From contig JBLNCI010000006.1 in assembly GCA_050260515.1 (NCBI GenBank), positions 1 to 64,000 of the forward strand: a stretch of DNA of 64,000 nt. The letters run 5' to 3'. The DNA comes from DATJIG01 sp050260515. GTDB taxonomy: Bacteria > Pseudomonadota > Alphaproteobacteria > SMXQ01. The notes below the pieces were generated by a model that was given only the letters and a program-made list of their open reading frames with translations, did no database searches and was not told where the DNA came from. The position numbers and the translations under genes were made by a program. Below, piece by piece: positions 48,003 through 55,539 of this stretch (positions are counted from its first letter, which is position 1; every line of letters starts with the position of its first letter).

Positions 48003-50245
48003 CGCGCGCCTCTCCGCTGCTCGCCTCGTTCAACGGCGGCGAGTGGTCGCCCAACCTGTACGGGCGCAGCGATCTGTCGCGGTACGGCAGCGCCTGCAAG
48101 CGGCTCGAGAACTTCATCCCGCTGGTGCAGGGCGCGGCGACGCGGCGTCCCGGGACGCGGTTCATTGCCGCGACCAAGGACACCGCCGGGGTCCGGCTGA
48201 TCCCCTTCGAGTTCTCGATCGCCCAGGCGTACGTGATCGAGGCCGGCGACGGCTACTTCCGCTTCTACATGGGCGGCGGGCGCATCGAGACCGCGCCGGG
48301 CATGCCGTACGAGATCGCGACGCCGTTCCTTGCCCAGCACCTCGATCGCCTCAAGTGGACGCAATCGGCGGACGTGCTCTACCTCTGCCATCCCGAGCTG
48401 CAGCCGCGCAAGCTCACCCGCACCGGTCACACCAGCTGGACGCTGACGCCGCTCGACGCCCAGGACGGCCCCTACCTCGACGTGAACGGGGACGCGGCGA
48501 AGACGCTTCAGCCATCCGGCACGACCGGGACGATCACCGTCACCGCCGCCGGATTCGCCCCGTTCGCGGCGAGCGACGTCGGCCGGCCGCTGCGGATCCG
48601 TCACGGCGTGACGTGGGGCTGGGCGCGGATCACCGCCTTCATGTCGCCCACCCAGGTGACGGCCGACGTGAAGGCCGCGTTCGCAAGCGCCACCGCCTCG
48701 TCGGAGTGGCGGCTTGGTGCGTGGTCGGCGGCGAACGGTTGGCCCGGGTGCGTCAGCTTCCATGAGGAGCGCCTGGTCTTCGCCGGGAGCCTCTCCAACC
48801 CGCAAACGCTGTGGCTGTCCGTGTCGGGCGAGTTCGAGTCCTTCACGCCGACGCGGCCCGACGGCACCGTACTCGACGACTCGGCGATCACGGTCACCAT
48901 CGCGGACGACCGGGTCAACGCGATCCGCTGGCTGTCCTCCGGTAAGGAGCTTGCCATCGGCACGGTCGGCGGCGAGTTCACCGCGGCCGCGTCGAGCCTC
49001 AACGAGGCGATCACGCCGTCCAACATCACCGTCCGCCGCGAAAGCACGATCGGCGTGGCCGACGCCATGCCTGTCCGCATCGGTCAGTCGGTGCTCTATG
49101 TCCAGCGCGCCCGCCGCCGCCTGATGGAGTTCGGCTACTCGCTCCAGAGCGACGGCCATGTGTCGACCGAGCTCTCGATCCTGGCGCGGCATCTGCTGCG
49201 GTCCGGACTGAGGCATATCGCCTGGCAGCAGGAGCCGTGGTCGGTGCTGTGGGGCTGCCGCGACGACGGCGCGCTGATCGGCGTCACGTACCTGCCGGAG
49301 CAGCAGGTTACCGGGTGGCACCGTCACAGCCTCGGCGGCACCGGCGTCGCCGTGCTGTCGCTGGCGACGATCCGTGGCTCCGATGGCGACGAACTGTGGC
49401 TCGCGGTCGAGCGCACCATCGGCGGTGTCCCGAAGCGCTCGATCGAGCTTCTGCAACCGGACTTTGCGCCGGATGACGAGAGCAATCGCGGCGCCGCATT
49501 CTTCGTCGACTGCGGGCTGACGTTCGATGGAACGATGAACGTCGCGCTGACGCCGGGCGCCACGGCCGGCCCCGACGTGATCTTCACCGCTGGCGGCGCC
49601 GCCTTCGACGCCGGCAGCGTGGGACGCGAGATCCACCGCCGTTACGGTCCGGGCGACGCACGACTTGCCCGCGCGGAGGTGACGGCGGTCGCGTCCGCGA
49701 CGCAGGTGCACGCGCGGATCATCGCGCCCTTTCCGGACACTGTGACGATTCCCGCCGGCAGCTGGCGTCTGACCGCGAGCACGCTCGGAGGTCTCGACCA
49801 TCTCGAGGGCGAGACGGTGCAGATCCTCGCCGATGGCGCGAGCCACGCCGACAAGCAAGTGAGCGGCGGAAGCGTCGTGCTCGACCGCAACGCGGCGGTC
49901 GCTCACGTCGGATTGCCCTACCGCAGCACGCTCGAAACGCTGTCGCTGGAGGCGGGGTCGCTTGCCGGCACGGCGCTATCCAAGGCGAAGCGCATCCATC
50001 GCGCCGCGGTGCGCCTACTCGACACGCTCGGCTGCCGGGTCGGGCGCGACGGCACCCTCGACGAAGTTCTGTTTCGCTCCAGCGCCGATCCGATGGACGA
50101 GGGGCCGCAGCTCTTCACCGGCGACAAGGTCATCGAATTCCCCGCCGGGTGGGATCGCGAGATGACGGTGACCGTGCTTCAGGATCTGCCGTTGCCCTGC
50201 ACCGTGACCGCGATCGTTCCCCAAGTGACGACCAATGACGGCTGA
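47999..50245 (+). CDS. Tail tubular protein B-like (nozzle)
   Basis: A 748-residue nozzle protein: 'LLASFNGGEWSPNLYGRSDLSRYGSACKRLENFIPLVQGAATRRPGTRFIAAT' is the typical N-terminus of T7 gp12-like and BPP-1 tail-tube proteins. Next come 'LIPFEFSIAQAYVIEAGDGYFRFY' and a long beta-propeller-like body ('LDRLKWTQSADVLYLCHPELQPRKLTRTG'). The Met at 47999 overlaps the preceding stop. It should cap the tail and open for DNA exit. Length agrees with homologues. Confidence 0.9.
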   Translation: MTRASPLLASFNGGEWSPNLYGRSDLSRYGSACKRLENFIPLVQGAATRRPGTRFIAATKDTAGVRLIPFEFSIAQAYVIEAGDGYFRFYMGGGRIETAPGMPYEIATPFLAQHLDRLKWTQSADVLYLCHPELQPRKLTRTGHTSWTLTPLDAQDGPYLDVNGDAAKTLQPSGTTGTITVTAAGFAPFAASDVGRPLRIRHGVTWGWARITAFMSPTQVTADVKAAFASATASSEWRLGAWSAANGWPGCVSFHEERLVFAGSLSNPQTLWLSVSGEFESFTPTRPDGTVLDDSAITVTIADDRVNAIRWLSSGKELAIGTVGGEFTAAASSLNEAITPSNITVRRESTIGVADAMPVRIGQSVLYVQRARRRLMEFGYSLQSDGHVSTELSILARHLLRSGLRHIAWQQEPWSVLWGCRDDGALIGVTYLPEQQVTGWHRHSLGGTGVAVLSLATIRGSDGDELWLAVERTIGGVPKRSIELLQPDFAPDDESNRGAAFFVDCGLTFDGTMNVALTPGATAGPDVIFTAGGAAFDAGSVGREIHRRYGPGDARLARAEVTAVASATQVHARIIAPFPDTVTIPAGSWRLTASTLGGLDHLEGETVQILADGASHADKQVSGGSVVLDRNAAVAHVGLPYRSTLETLSLEAGSLAGTALSKAKRIHRAAVRLLDTLGCRVGRDGTLDEVLFRSSADPMDEGPQLFTGDKVIEFPAGWDREMTVTVLQDLPLPCTVTAIVPQVTTNDG

Positions 50246-50280
50246 TCGGCCGCTGGACACACCAAGAAAGGATTTTTCCG

Positions 50281-50667
50281 ATGTGCTACATGGCCGCAAT
50301 TCCGATCGCCCTGGCGGCGGCATCCACTCTCCAGAGCATGCAAGCCGCGCGCGCGCAGGCGTCGGCCCAGCGGCAGATCGCGGACGTCGCTCGCGAGCAA
50401 GGCCAGATCGCGGCGGAGGCCGTGCGAAATCGCTCGGCCGCGACGCTTGCGTCGGCGCGGGTGGGACTTTCGCGCGCGGGGATCACTCCCGACGGCTCGC
50501 CCGCGGATGTGCTCGCTGCCAATGCAGCGGCCGACGAGCTCGGCGCCCAGACCGCGGCGTGGCGTGGCCTCGCCCGCCCTGGACCGTATGGCGGCGCCGT
50601 CGCGCAATCGAATCTCCGAGCCGCGTCGCTTGCCATCCGGCAGCTCGGCTCGATGTGGGCCAACTGA
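50281..50667 (+). CDS. Small internal virion/ejection-like protein
   Basis: A 128-residue protein: 'MAAIPIALAAASTLQSMQAARAQASAQRQIADVAREQGQIAAEAVRNRSAATLASARVGLSRAGITPDGSPADVLAANAAADELGAQTAAWRG'. The hydrophobic N-terminal segment and long Ala/Gln-rich amphipathic helix fit gp14-like internal virion proteins that enter the host membrane. The large gp15/gp16 equivalents (and their transglycosylase) are missing. AAGGATT precedes ATG 50281. It lies between the tail nozzle and fibre genes. Confidence 0.7.
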   Translation: MCYMAAIPIALAAASTLQSMQAARAQASAQRQIADVAREQGQIAAEAVRNRSAATLASARVGLSRAGITPDGSPADVLAANAAADELGAQTAAWRGLARPGPYGGAVAQSNLRAASLAIRQLGSMWAN

Positions 50668-50689
50668 TCCCAGCACTGGTGAGGAAGCG

Positions 50690-52471
50690 ATGACGATCTC
50701 CACCACCACGACTCGCGTCGCCTATGAGGGCGACGGGGTCACCACCGCGTTCGCGGTGCCGTTCCCGTTCTTCGCCGCCGCCGAACTCGAGGTCATCGAC
50801 CGCACCGAGTCGTCCGGCGCGGAAACGACGCTCGCACTCGGCATCGATTACACGGTGACGGGAGGCCAGGGCGGGACAGGCACCGTCAGCGCTACCGCCG
50901 CGCCGCCGGCCGGATCGCAATGGGTGATTCGCCGGAAGACGGCGAAGACCCAGACGACCGACTACGCGCCCAACGATCCGTTTCCGGCCGAGACCCACGA
51001 AAAGGCACTCGACCGCCTGACGATGATCGCCCAGGAGCTCGGGGAGGCCGCGGACCGTGCGGTCAAATTCCCGAAGACCGATGCCGCGACACTCTCCGCC
51101 ACGCTCCCCCCGAGCGTCGATCGCGCGACGAAGGTCCTCGCCTTCGACGCGTCCGGCGCGCCGACGGTCGGAACGATGACGCTCGCCGCCCTCGAGGCCG
51201 GGGCGACCGATGCCGCGGCCTCCGCCACCGCTGCCGCGGCATCGGCCTCCGCCGCCGCGACCTCGGCGACCGGGGCCTCCGCATCCGCCACATCGGCCGC
51301 GACCTCGGCCGCGGCCGCGCAGGCGGCGGCGGCCAGCGTCGGCTTCTCGGACGTGGTGTTCCTGACCGTCGCGGACAGCCCTTACACCATCACCGCGGCG
51401 CACAGCGGCAAGCTGTTCAACGTCGACACCTCGGGCGGGGCCTTCACGTTCAACCTGCCGCAGATCTCGACGCTGACGCTGCCGTTCATGGTCGGCATCA
51501 AGAAAGCGACCTCCGACGCCAACAACGTCACCGTCAATCGGGGCGGAACGGATCTTTTCGACAGCGGCGCGAGTTCCAAGACCATCGGCAGCGTGTTCGG
51601 GACGACGCTGATCCCCGACAAGGACCCGACCCCGGACAAGTGGACGGCGGCGGACTGGGCCGGGGCGTCGATCGCCGGCAATAGCATCACAAACGGCCTG
51701 CTCGCCCAGATGCCGGCGCGAACCATCAAGGGCAACAACACCGGAGCGACCGCCAACGCCTCCGACATCGCGGCCGGTCAGCTGCCGGCGACGAACACGA
51801 ATGACGCCGCCGCGTCTGGCTCCGTCGGCGAATACATCGAGGCCACGGCGAGCAACACGTCGGCCACGGTGACGATGACCATCGCGTCGCCGTGCGTGGT
51901 GACGTGGTCGGCGCACGGCTTCTCGACCACGACCCCGACGCCGGTATTTTTCACGACCACGGGTGCGCTGCCGACCGGGCTCTCGGCCAACACGACCTAC
52001 TGGACGATCCCGAGCAGCGTCACGCCGAACACGTTCCAGCTCGCGTCCTCGATCTCGAACGCCTACGCGGGCACGGCGATCAACACGTCTGGTTCGCAGA
52101 GCGGGACGCACACCGCTTTGAACAATAACGCTCTCACAAACGGATCTGCGCTCGACTGCTTGGGCGTCCAGCTCACCGCCGGAGATTGGGACGTCGAGGC
52201 AATGGGCTATTTCACGTTCGGAGCGTCAACGACGACCACGTTCCAAAAAATCGCCGTCGCCACGTCCTCCAACGCATCGGTGATCACGCCGGGGAAATTC
52301 CAGGCCAACTCCGCGACGATGCCGACGGGTCCGAGCGATTTCGGTCTAACGCTGTCGAGGGTCCGCTTCAGCCTGAACGCGACCACCATCGTGTATCTGA
52401 ATACCCGCGCCAATTTTGCCGCGAGCACGGCCTACGGGTTCGGCACCATGACAGCCAGAAGGGTGAGGTGA
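50690..52471 (+). CDS. Tail fibre protein with T7-type N-terminal domain
   Basis: A 593-residue fibre. Residues 1-120 match the T7 gp17 virion-attachment domain ('TTTTRVAYEGDGVTTAFAVPFPFFAAAELEVI', 'DYTVTGGQGGTGTVSATAAPPAGSQWVIRRKT', 'NDPFPAETHEKALDRLTMIAQELGEAADRAVKFP'). An Ala/Ser/Thr-rich region at about 165-220 looks like a trimeric shaft. The C-terminal part is beta-rich, with repeated Thr/Ser stretches. It should bind the host receptor. ATG 50690 is supported by GAGGAAGC upstream; the longer frame from 50447 is another gene's shadow. No DGR-type variable region is evident. Confidence 0.88.
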   Translation: MTISTTTTRVAYEGDGVTTAFAVPFPFFAAAELEVIDRTESSGAETTLALGIDYTVTGGQGGTGTVSATAAPPAGSQWVIRRKTAKTQTTDYAPNDPFPAETHEKALDRLTMIAQELGEAADRAVKFPKTDAATLSATLPPSVDRATKVLAFDASGAPTVGTMTLAALEAGATDAAASATAAAASASAAATSATGASASATSAATSAAAAQAAAASVGFSDVVFLTVADSPYTITAAHSGKLFNVDTSGGAFTFNLPQISTLTLPFMVGIKKATSDANNVTVNRGGTDLFDSGASSKTIGSVFGTTLIPDKDPTPDKWTAADWAGASIAGNSITNGLLAQMPARTIKGNNTGATANASDIAAGQLPATNTNDAAASGSVGEYIEATASNTSATVTMTIASPCVVTWSAHGFSTTTPTPVFFTTTGALPTGLSANTTYWTIPSSVTPNTFQLASSISNAYAGTAINTSGSQSGTHTALNNNALTNGSALDCLGVQLTAGDWDVEAMGYFTFGASTTTTFQKIAVATSSNASVITPGKFQANSATMPTGPSDFGLTLSRVRFSLNATTIVYLNTRANFAASTAYGFGTMTARRVR

Positions 52472-52489
52472 TATAAATGTCGGCAACCA

Positions 52490-53344
52490 ATGGACCGGCG
52501 CGGATTCCTGACTGCTCTTGCGCTCACGGCGGCATGGCCTCTAAGGAGCCTCGCTGTGGCTAGAACCTTTTGGACAACGCGCCCGACGTTCCACGTCGAT
52601 CCCGTCAATGGCGACGACTCGAACGACGGTATCGCGCTCCCCTTCAAGACCATCGCCGGGGCATACAAGGCCCTCAAGTCGAAGCACGACTTCGGAGACA
52701 ATAGCCCGATCGTTCAGCTTGCCGATGGCAATTACTACGCCGGACCGGACGGGTACGTTCTTTTCGCCTTCGGAACGCCGGTCGGTGCCGAGCTGATCAA
52801 GATCGTCGGCAACATGGCTCACCCCGAAAACGTGAAGATATGGGCCGATGCCTTGATGCCGGCGATTTATCTGCGGGACCACGCGATCCTCCAGATCGAT
52901 GGCGTTACGTTCAAAGCCTCCGGCAGCTATTCCAAGGCGGTCTTCAACGAGGGACAGGGCGCGGTCGTCGATATTGCGAACTGCCGTTTCGACGCGATGC
53001 CGCTCGGGACTCACCTCGTCGGCAACACGGGCGGCTTCTTCAACGTCGGTGGACACAACTACATCGACGGCGGGGCATACGCCCACCTCCGCATTTCGAG
53101 TGCCGTGCAGTTCTCCTACAACGGCACGCTGACCGTCGCTGGTGGGCTGGAGTTCCGGGACGCCAGCAACAACCGGGGGCCATTCGCGCAGGTCGCGGAC
53201 GGAGCGCGCCTTTATGGGGGCGTGACAGTGGACGGTGCCGGTGCGGGCTCAAACACGGTGGCCACGAAATATCAGGTGATCAACGCCACGCTGATTTCGG
53301 ACGGCACCGTGTGGCCCGGCGACGTCTCCGGCACGATTTCCTAA
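52490..53344 (+). CDS. Right-handed beta-helix protein with twin-arginine-like leader
   Basis: A 284-residue protein. Residues 1-25 read as a Tat-type signal (DRRGFLTALALTAAWPLRSLAVA). The body starts 'FHVDPVNGDDSNDGIALPFKTIAGAYKAL', the usual start of DUF1565-like beta-helix proteins, and continues with strand-turn repeats. Position after the fibre gene suggests a spike or spike-associated glycan-binding or -cleaving protein, but a Tat leader is unexpected in a virion part. The 18-bp gap to the fibre stop has only a weak ribosome site. GC content by eye is lower than that of the head genes. Confidence 0.68.
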   Translation: MDRRGFLTALALTAAWPLRSLAVARTFWTTRPTFHVDPVNGDDSNDGIALPFKTIAGAYKALKSKHDFGDNSPIVQLADGNYYAGPDGYVLFAFGTPVGAELIKIVGNMAHPENVKIWADALMPAIYLRDHAILQIDGVTFKASGSYSKAVFNEGQGAVVDIANCRFDAMPLGTHLVGNTGGFFNVGGHNYIDGGAYAHLRISSAVQFSYNGTLTVAGGLEFRDASNNRGPFAQVADGARLYGGVTVDGAGAGSNTVATKYQVINATLISDGTVWPGDVSGTIS

Positions 53345-53405
53345 CAGCGCGCACCCGGTAGCGGCGGCAACCACCAGCGGATCACCTTCCCTGTAGGAGA
53401 AAGTT

Positions 53406-54356
53406 TTGTCCGGAAGTTTTTTTCGAAGGATTGACCTCGCTGGGATCTCCGCGCTGAAGAAAAGCACGCTGGACTATCTCGTCGAGAAAGCCTCGAAGAC
53501 AATCGAGGATGAGGCAGCTGTCAGTGAACTTCATCGGCAAATTGCGCAGCACCAGGCGACGATCGCGCAGATAAACCAAAAGCTCCATGAGGTTTCGATC
53601 GCCCTCCAGGAGAAGGAAAGCCGTGACTATCAGTCGGTCATGGCGCTCCAGGCGACGCTTGCGGGCCTCAAGGATCTAGATCCCGGCTTTGCCCCCATCT
53701 ACGAGGCGTGCAAGCCATTCACGATGACCTCTGCAGAGCGACTCTACGGCCTATACAAAGCCGTGGAGTACATCGTGAACAACAAAATCCCGGGGGATCT
53801 GGTCGAAACCGGCGTCTGGAGAGGCGGCAGCATGATGCTCGTCGCTCAGACGCTGCTCGCATTGGGAGAGAAGAACCGCCGCCTCTTCCTTTTCGACACC
53901 TACGAAGGGCATCCCAAGCCCGACGCCGAGCTCGACGTCGATCTCTGGGGTAATCGAGCAATCGAAGATTGGCAGCGTCACCAGAAGACGGATGAAGGAA
54001 GTGGCTGGGGCTACGTGTCGCTCGAAGAAGTTCGGGCGAACATGCAAAGCACCGGCTATCCGATGGAGAACGTCGTTTGCGTCAAAGGCATGGTCGAAGA
54101 AACCGTCGCGGAAAACTCGCCGGGCCAGATCTCGCTCCTTCGTCTCGATACCGACTGGTATCAGTCGACAAAGATCACGCTGGAGATTTGCTACCCACGG
54201 CTGAGTCCGAACGGTGTCCTCATCATTGACGATTACGGGCATTACCGGGGTCAGCGTCAGGCCGTCGATGCCTATTTCCGCGATCGACAGATGCCCCTCC
54301 TCAATCGTCTCGATTACAGCTGCCGCTTGGCGGTGAAGCCCACCGATCAAGGTTGA
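53406..54356 (+). CDS. TylF/MycF-type sugar O-methyltransferase with coiled-coil N-terminus
   Basis: A 316-residue protein with a TTG start at 53406 (GTAGGAGA six bases upstream). Residues 15-90 form a heptad-like coiled coil ('EAAVSELHRQIAQHQATIAQINQKLHEVSIALQEKE'). The rest is a macrocin-O-methyltransferase domain: 'RLYGLYKAVEYIVNNKIPGDLVETGVWRGGSMMLVAQTLL', 'LFLFDTYEG', 'ISLLRLDTDWYQSTKITLEICYPRLSPNGVLIIDDYGHYRGQRQAVDAYF' with the metal-binding D-T-D and D-D-Y. This family methylates sugar hydroxyls. GC is visibly lower than in neighbours. It looks like a moron for surface-glycan modification. Confidence 0.88.
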   Translation: MSGSFFRRIDLAGISALKKSTLDYLVEKASKTIEDEAAVSELHRQIAQHQATIAQINQKLHEVSIALQEKESRDYQSVMALQATLAGLKDLDPGFAPIYEACKPFTMTSAERLYGLYKAVEYIVNNKIPGDLVETGVWRGGSMMLVAQTLLALGEKNRRLFLFDTYEGHPKPDAELDVDLWGNRAIEDWQRHQKTDEGSGWGYVSLEEVRANMQSTGYPMENVVCVKGMVEETVAENSPGQISLLRLDTDWYQSTKITLEICYPRLSPNGVLIIDDYGHYRGQRQAVDAYFRDRQMPLLNRLDYSCRLAVKPTDQG

Positions 54357-54419
54357 GCCATCAACGCGCACGCCGATCCGTTGCGCGCCGTATTCGCACC
54401 CTGACATCGCAAAATTGAA

Positions 54420-54446
54420 CCCCCGACCGGATGTCTCCGGCGGGGG
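54420..54446. terminator. Hairpin between methyltransferase and lysis genes
   Basis: CCCCCG-A-CCGGA-TGTC-TCCGG-CGGGGG, an 11-bp stem with one bulge, about 60 bp after the methyltransferase stop. There is no T-run on the + strand; the minus-strand side has a T-rich tail. Its function as a terminator is uncertain. Confidence 0.45.
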
Positions 54447-54505
54447 CCGCACGTCGTCCGTTGGCGCGGACGGCGCATGCACGCACCACCTCATCGGGGA
54501 TTGCC

Positions 54506-54703
54506 TTGAACCACGACACAGCCAAACACGCGGCCGATTGGGCCGCGGGCGGGATCACGCTCGCGGTCATTGTGCAATGGCTTCCCCCGGTCGCCGCGGC
54601 CGTGACGATCATCTATACGCTGATCCGGATCTGGGAGACCCAGACCGCGCGTCGACTGCTCAGGGCCGTGTGCGAGCGGTGCGCGGCATGGTGGGAGGCG
54701 TGA
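54506..54703 (+). CDS. Small holin-like membrane protein
   Basis: A 65-residue protein read from TTG 54506: 'NHDTAKHAADWAAGGITLAVIVQWLPPVAAAVTIIYTLIRIWETQTARRLLRAVCERCAAWWEA'. One or two hydrophobic segments lie at residues 11-43 and a basic, aromatic C-terminus follows, the plan of the T7-type class II holins that often carry 'IRIWET'. It overlaps the endolysin start by 16 bp. It should form the inner-membrane lesion or assist lysis timing. A longer frame from 54431 is possible but starts inside the hairpin region. Confidence 0.75.
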   Translation: MNHDTAKHAADWAAGGITLAVIVQWLPPVAAAVTIIYTLIRIWETQTARRLLRAVCERCAAWWEA

Positions 54704-55116
54704 CGTTCGACCTCGCGGCACTCACCGCCGAGCTGATCCGCGACGAGGGGCTGAAGCTGAAGCCCTACCGCTGCACGGCGGGCCGACTCACCATCGGAGT
54801 CGGTCGGAACCTGGTCGACAAGGGGATCACGGAACCGGAAGCCAAAGACCTCCTGGCCAACGACATCGTTGACGCCGCCGATGGGCTCGACAAGGCCGTG
54901 CCGTGGTGGCGGTCGCTCTCGGATGCTCGGCAGAGGGCTTTGATGAACATGGCCTTCAACATGGGAATTGCGGGGCTTCTCGGCTTCCGCCGGATGCTCG
55001 GATTCATGGCGAAGGGCGATTTCACCAGCGCCGCCGCGGAAGCGCGGGCATCGAAGTGGGCCGCGCAGGTTGGCTCCCGCGCCCAGCGCATCGCGCAGAT
55101 GATCGAGGAGGGCTAG
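54688..55116 (+). CDS. GH24 endolysin (T4-lysozyme family)
   Basis: A 142-residue muramidase. The catalytic Glu is Glu20 (RDEGLKLKPYRCTAGRLTIGVGRNL). At the position of T4 lysozyme's Asp20 stands Cys29, exactly nine residues on, followed by Thr35 (T4 Thr26). D-to-C at this site is compatible with activity in T4 lysozyme and recurs in natural GH24 enzymes. No signal-arrest helix is present, so a holin is needed. ATG 54688 or GTG 54700 are possible starts. It is followed immediately by the 3TM holin gene. Confidence 0.9.
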   Translation: MVGGVTFDLAALTAELIRDEGLKLKPYRCTAGRLTIGVGRNLVDKGITEPEAKDLLANDIVDAADGLDKAVPWWRSLSDARQRALMNMAFNMGIAGLLGFRRMLGFMAKGDFTSAAAEARASKWAAQVGSRAQRIAQMIEEG

Positions 55117-55533
55117 ATGGCCTTCGGAATAGACGACATCGTCGGCGCCGGCTTGCGGATCATCGACAAGGTGATTCCCGATCCGGTCGCGCGGGAACGG
55201 GCCAAGGTCGAGCTGTTGAAACAGCAGCAGGCGGGCGAGCTGGACGAGATCAAGGCGTCGCTCGCGGCCATTATCGCCGAGGCCCAATCCGCCGACCCGT
55301 GGACCAGCCGGGCCCGGCCGACCTTCCTCTACATCATGTACAGCGTGATCATCCTCGCCTTCGTCGGCGGGGTCATCGGGATCTGGGCTCCGGCGCATGT
55401 CGACCGGGCCGCCGCCAACATCGGCAAGCTGCTCGCCGCGATTCCCGACAGCCTGTGGTGGCTGTTCGGCGCGGGCTACCTCGGCTACACGGGGGCGCGC
55501 TCGTTCGACAAGTGGCGGGGCGGCGCCCGCTGA
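55117..55533 (+). CDS. Holin of the GTA 3TM type
   Basis: A 138-residue protein matching the 3TM phage/GTA holin family: an N-terminal amphipathic part ('VGAGLRIIDKVIPDPVARERAKVELLKQQQAGELDEIKASLAAIIAEAQSADPWTSRARPTFLYIMY'), then hydrophobic helices at about 70-92 and 110-128, and a short basic tail. In gene transfer agents and prophages it partners the endolysin. ATG follows the endolysin stop directly. It is the last gene of the prophage-like region and ends 7 bp before the convergent dehydrogenase gene. Confidence 0.87.
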   Translation: MAFGIDDIVGAGLRIIDKVIPDPVARERAKVELLKQQQAGELDEIKASLAAIIAEAQSADPWTSRARPTFLYIMYSVIILAFVGGVIGIWAPAHVDRAAANIGKLLAAIPDSLWWLFGAGYLGYTGARSFDKWRGGAR

Positions 55534-55539
55534 CCGTCG

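Larger units (their letters stand above)
28496..55533. mobile_element. Prophage-like region (podovirus-type structural module, no integrase seen)
   Basis: About 27 kb between pyrC and a 2-hydroxyacid dehydrogenase gene. It contains an S24 repressor, a DnaA-domain-IV operon, two Sf6-type TerS genes, TerL, Gp13-like, portal, Bbp19-like, scaffold, capsid, tail-tube A and B, fibre, beta-helix protein, small holin, GH24 endolysin and 3TM holin. Absent from view are integrase, excisionase, helicase, primase, polymerases and the large internal virion proteins of T7-like phages. No att repeats were found by eye, so the borders are set by gene content. Accessory genes are interspersed at 32.3-33.1, 34.3-37.3, 43.8-45.5 and 53.4-54.4 kb. 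It may be defective, domesticated, or integrated by an unseen route. Confidence 0.8.

Noticed and set aside
47906..49906. A 666-codon minus-strand frame opposite the nozzle gene
   Set aside because: Arg/Ala/Gly-rich shadow with no domain. The plus-strand protein is a recognisable tail-tube B.
50690..53344. Diversity-generating retroelement, suggested by the BPP-1-like structural genes
   Set aside because: No reverse transcriptase gene and no template/variable repeat pair was seen downstream of the fibre.
28496..55533. Anti-phage defence or toxin-antitoxin system in the accessory gaps
   Set aside because: None of the small or accessory genes shows nuclease, kinase, TIR, RT or known toxin motifs. 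The small helical proteins have no antitoxin partner next to them.
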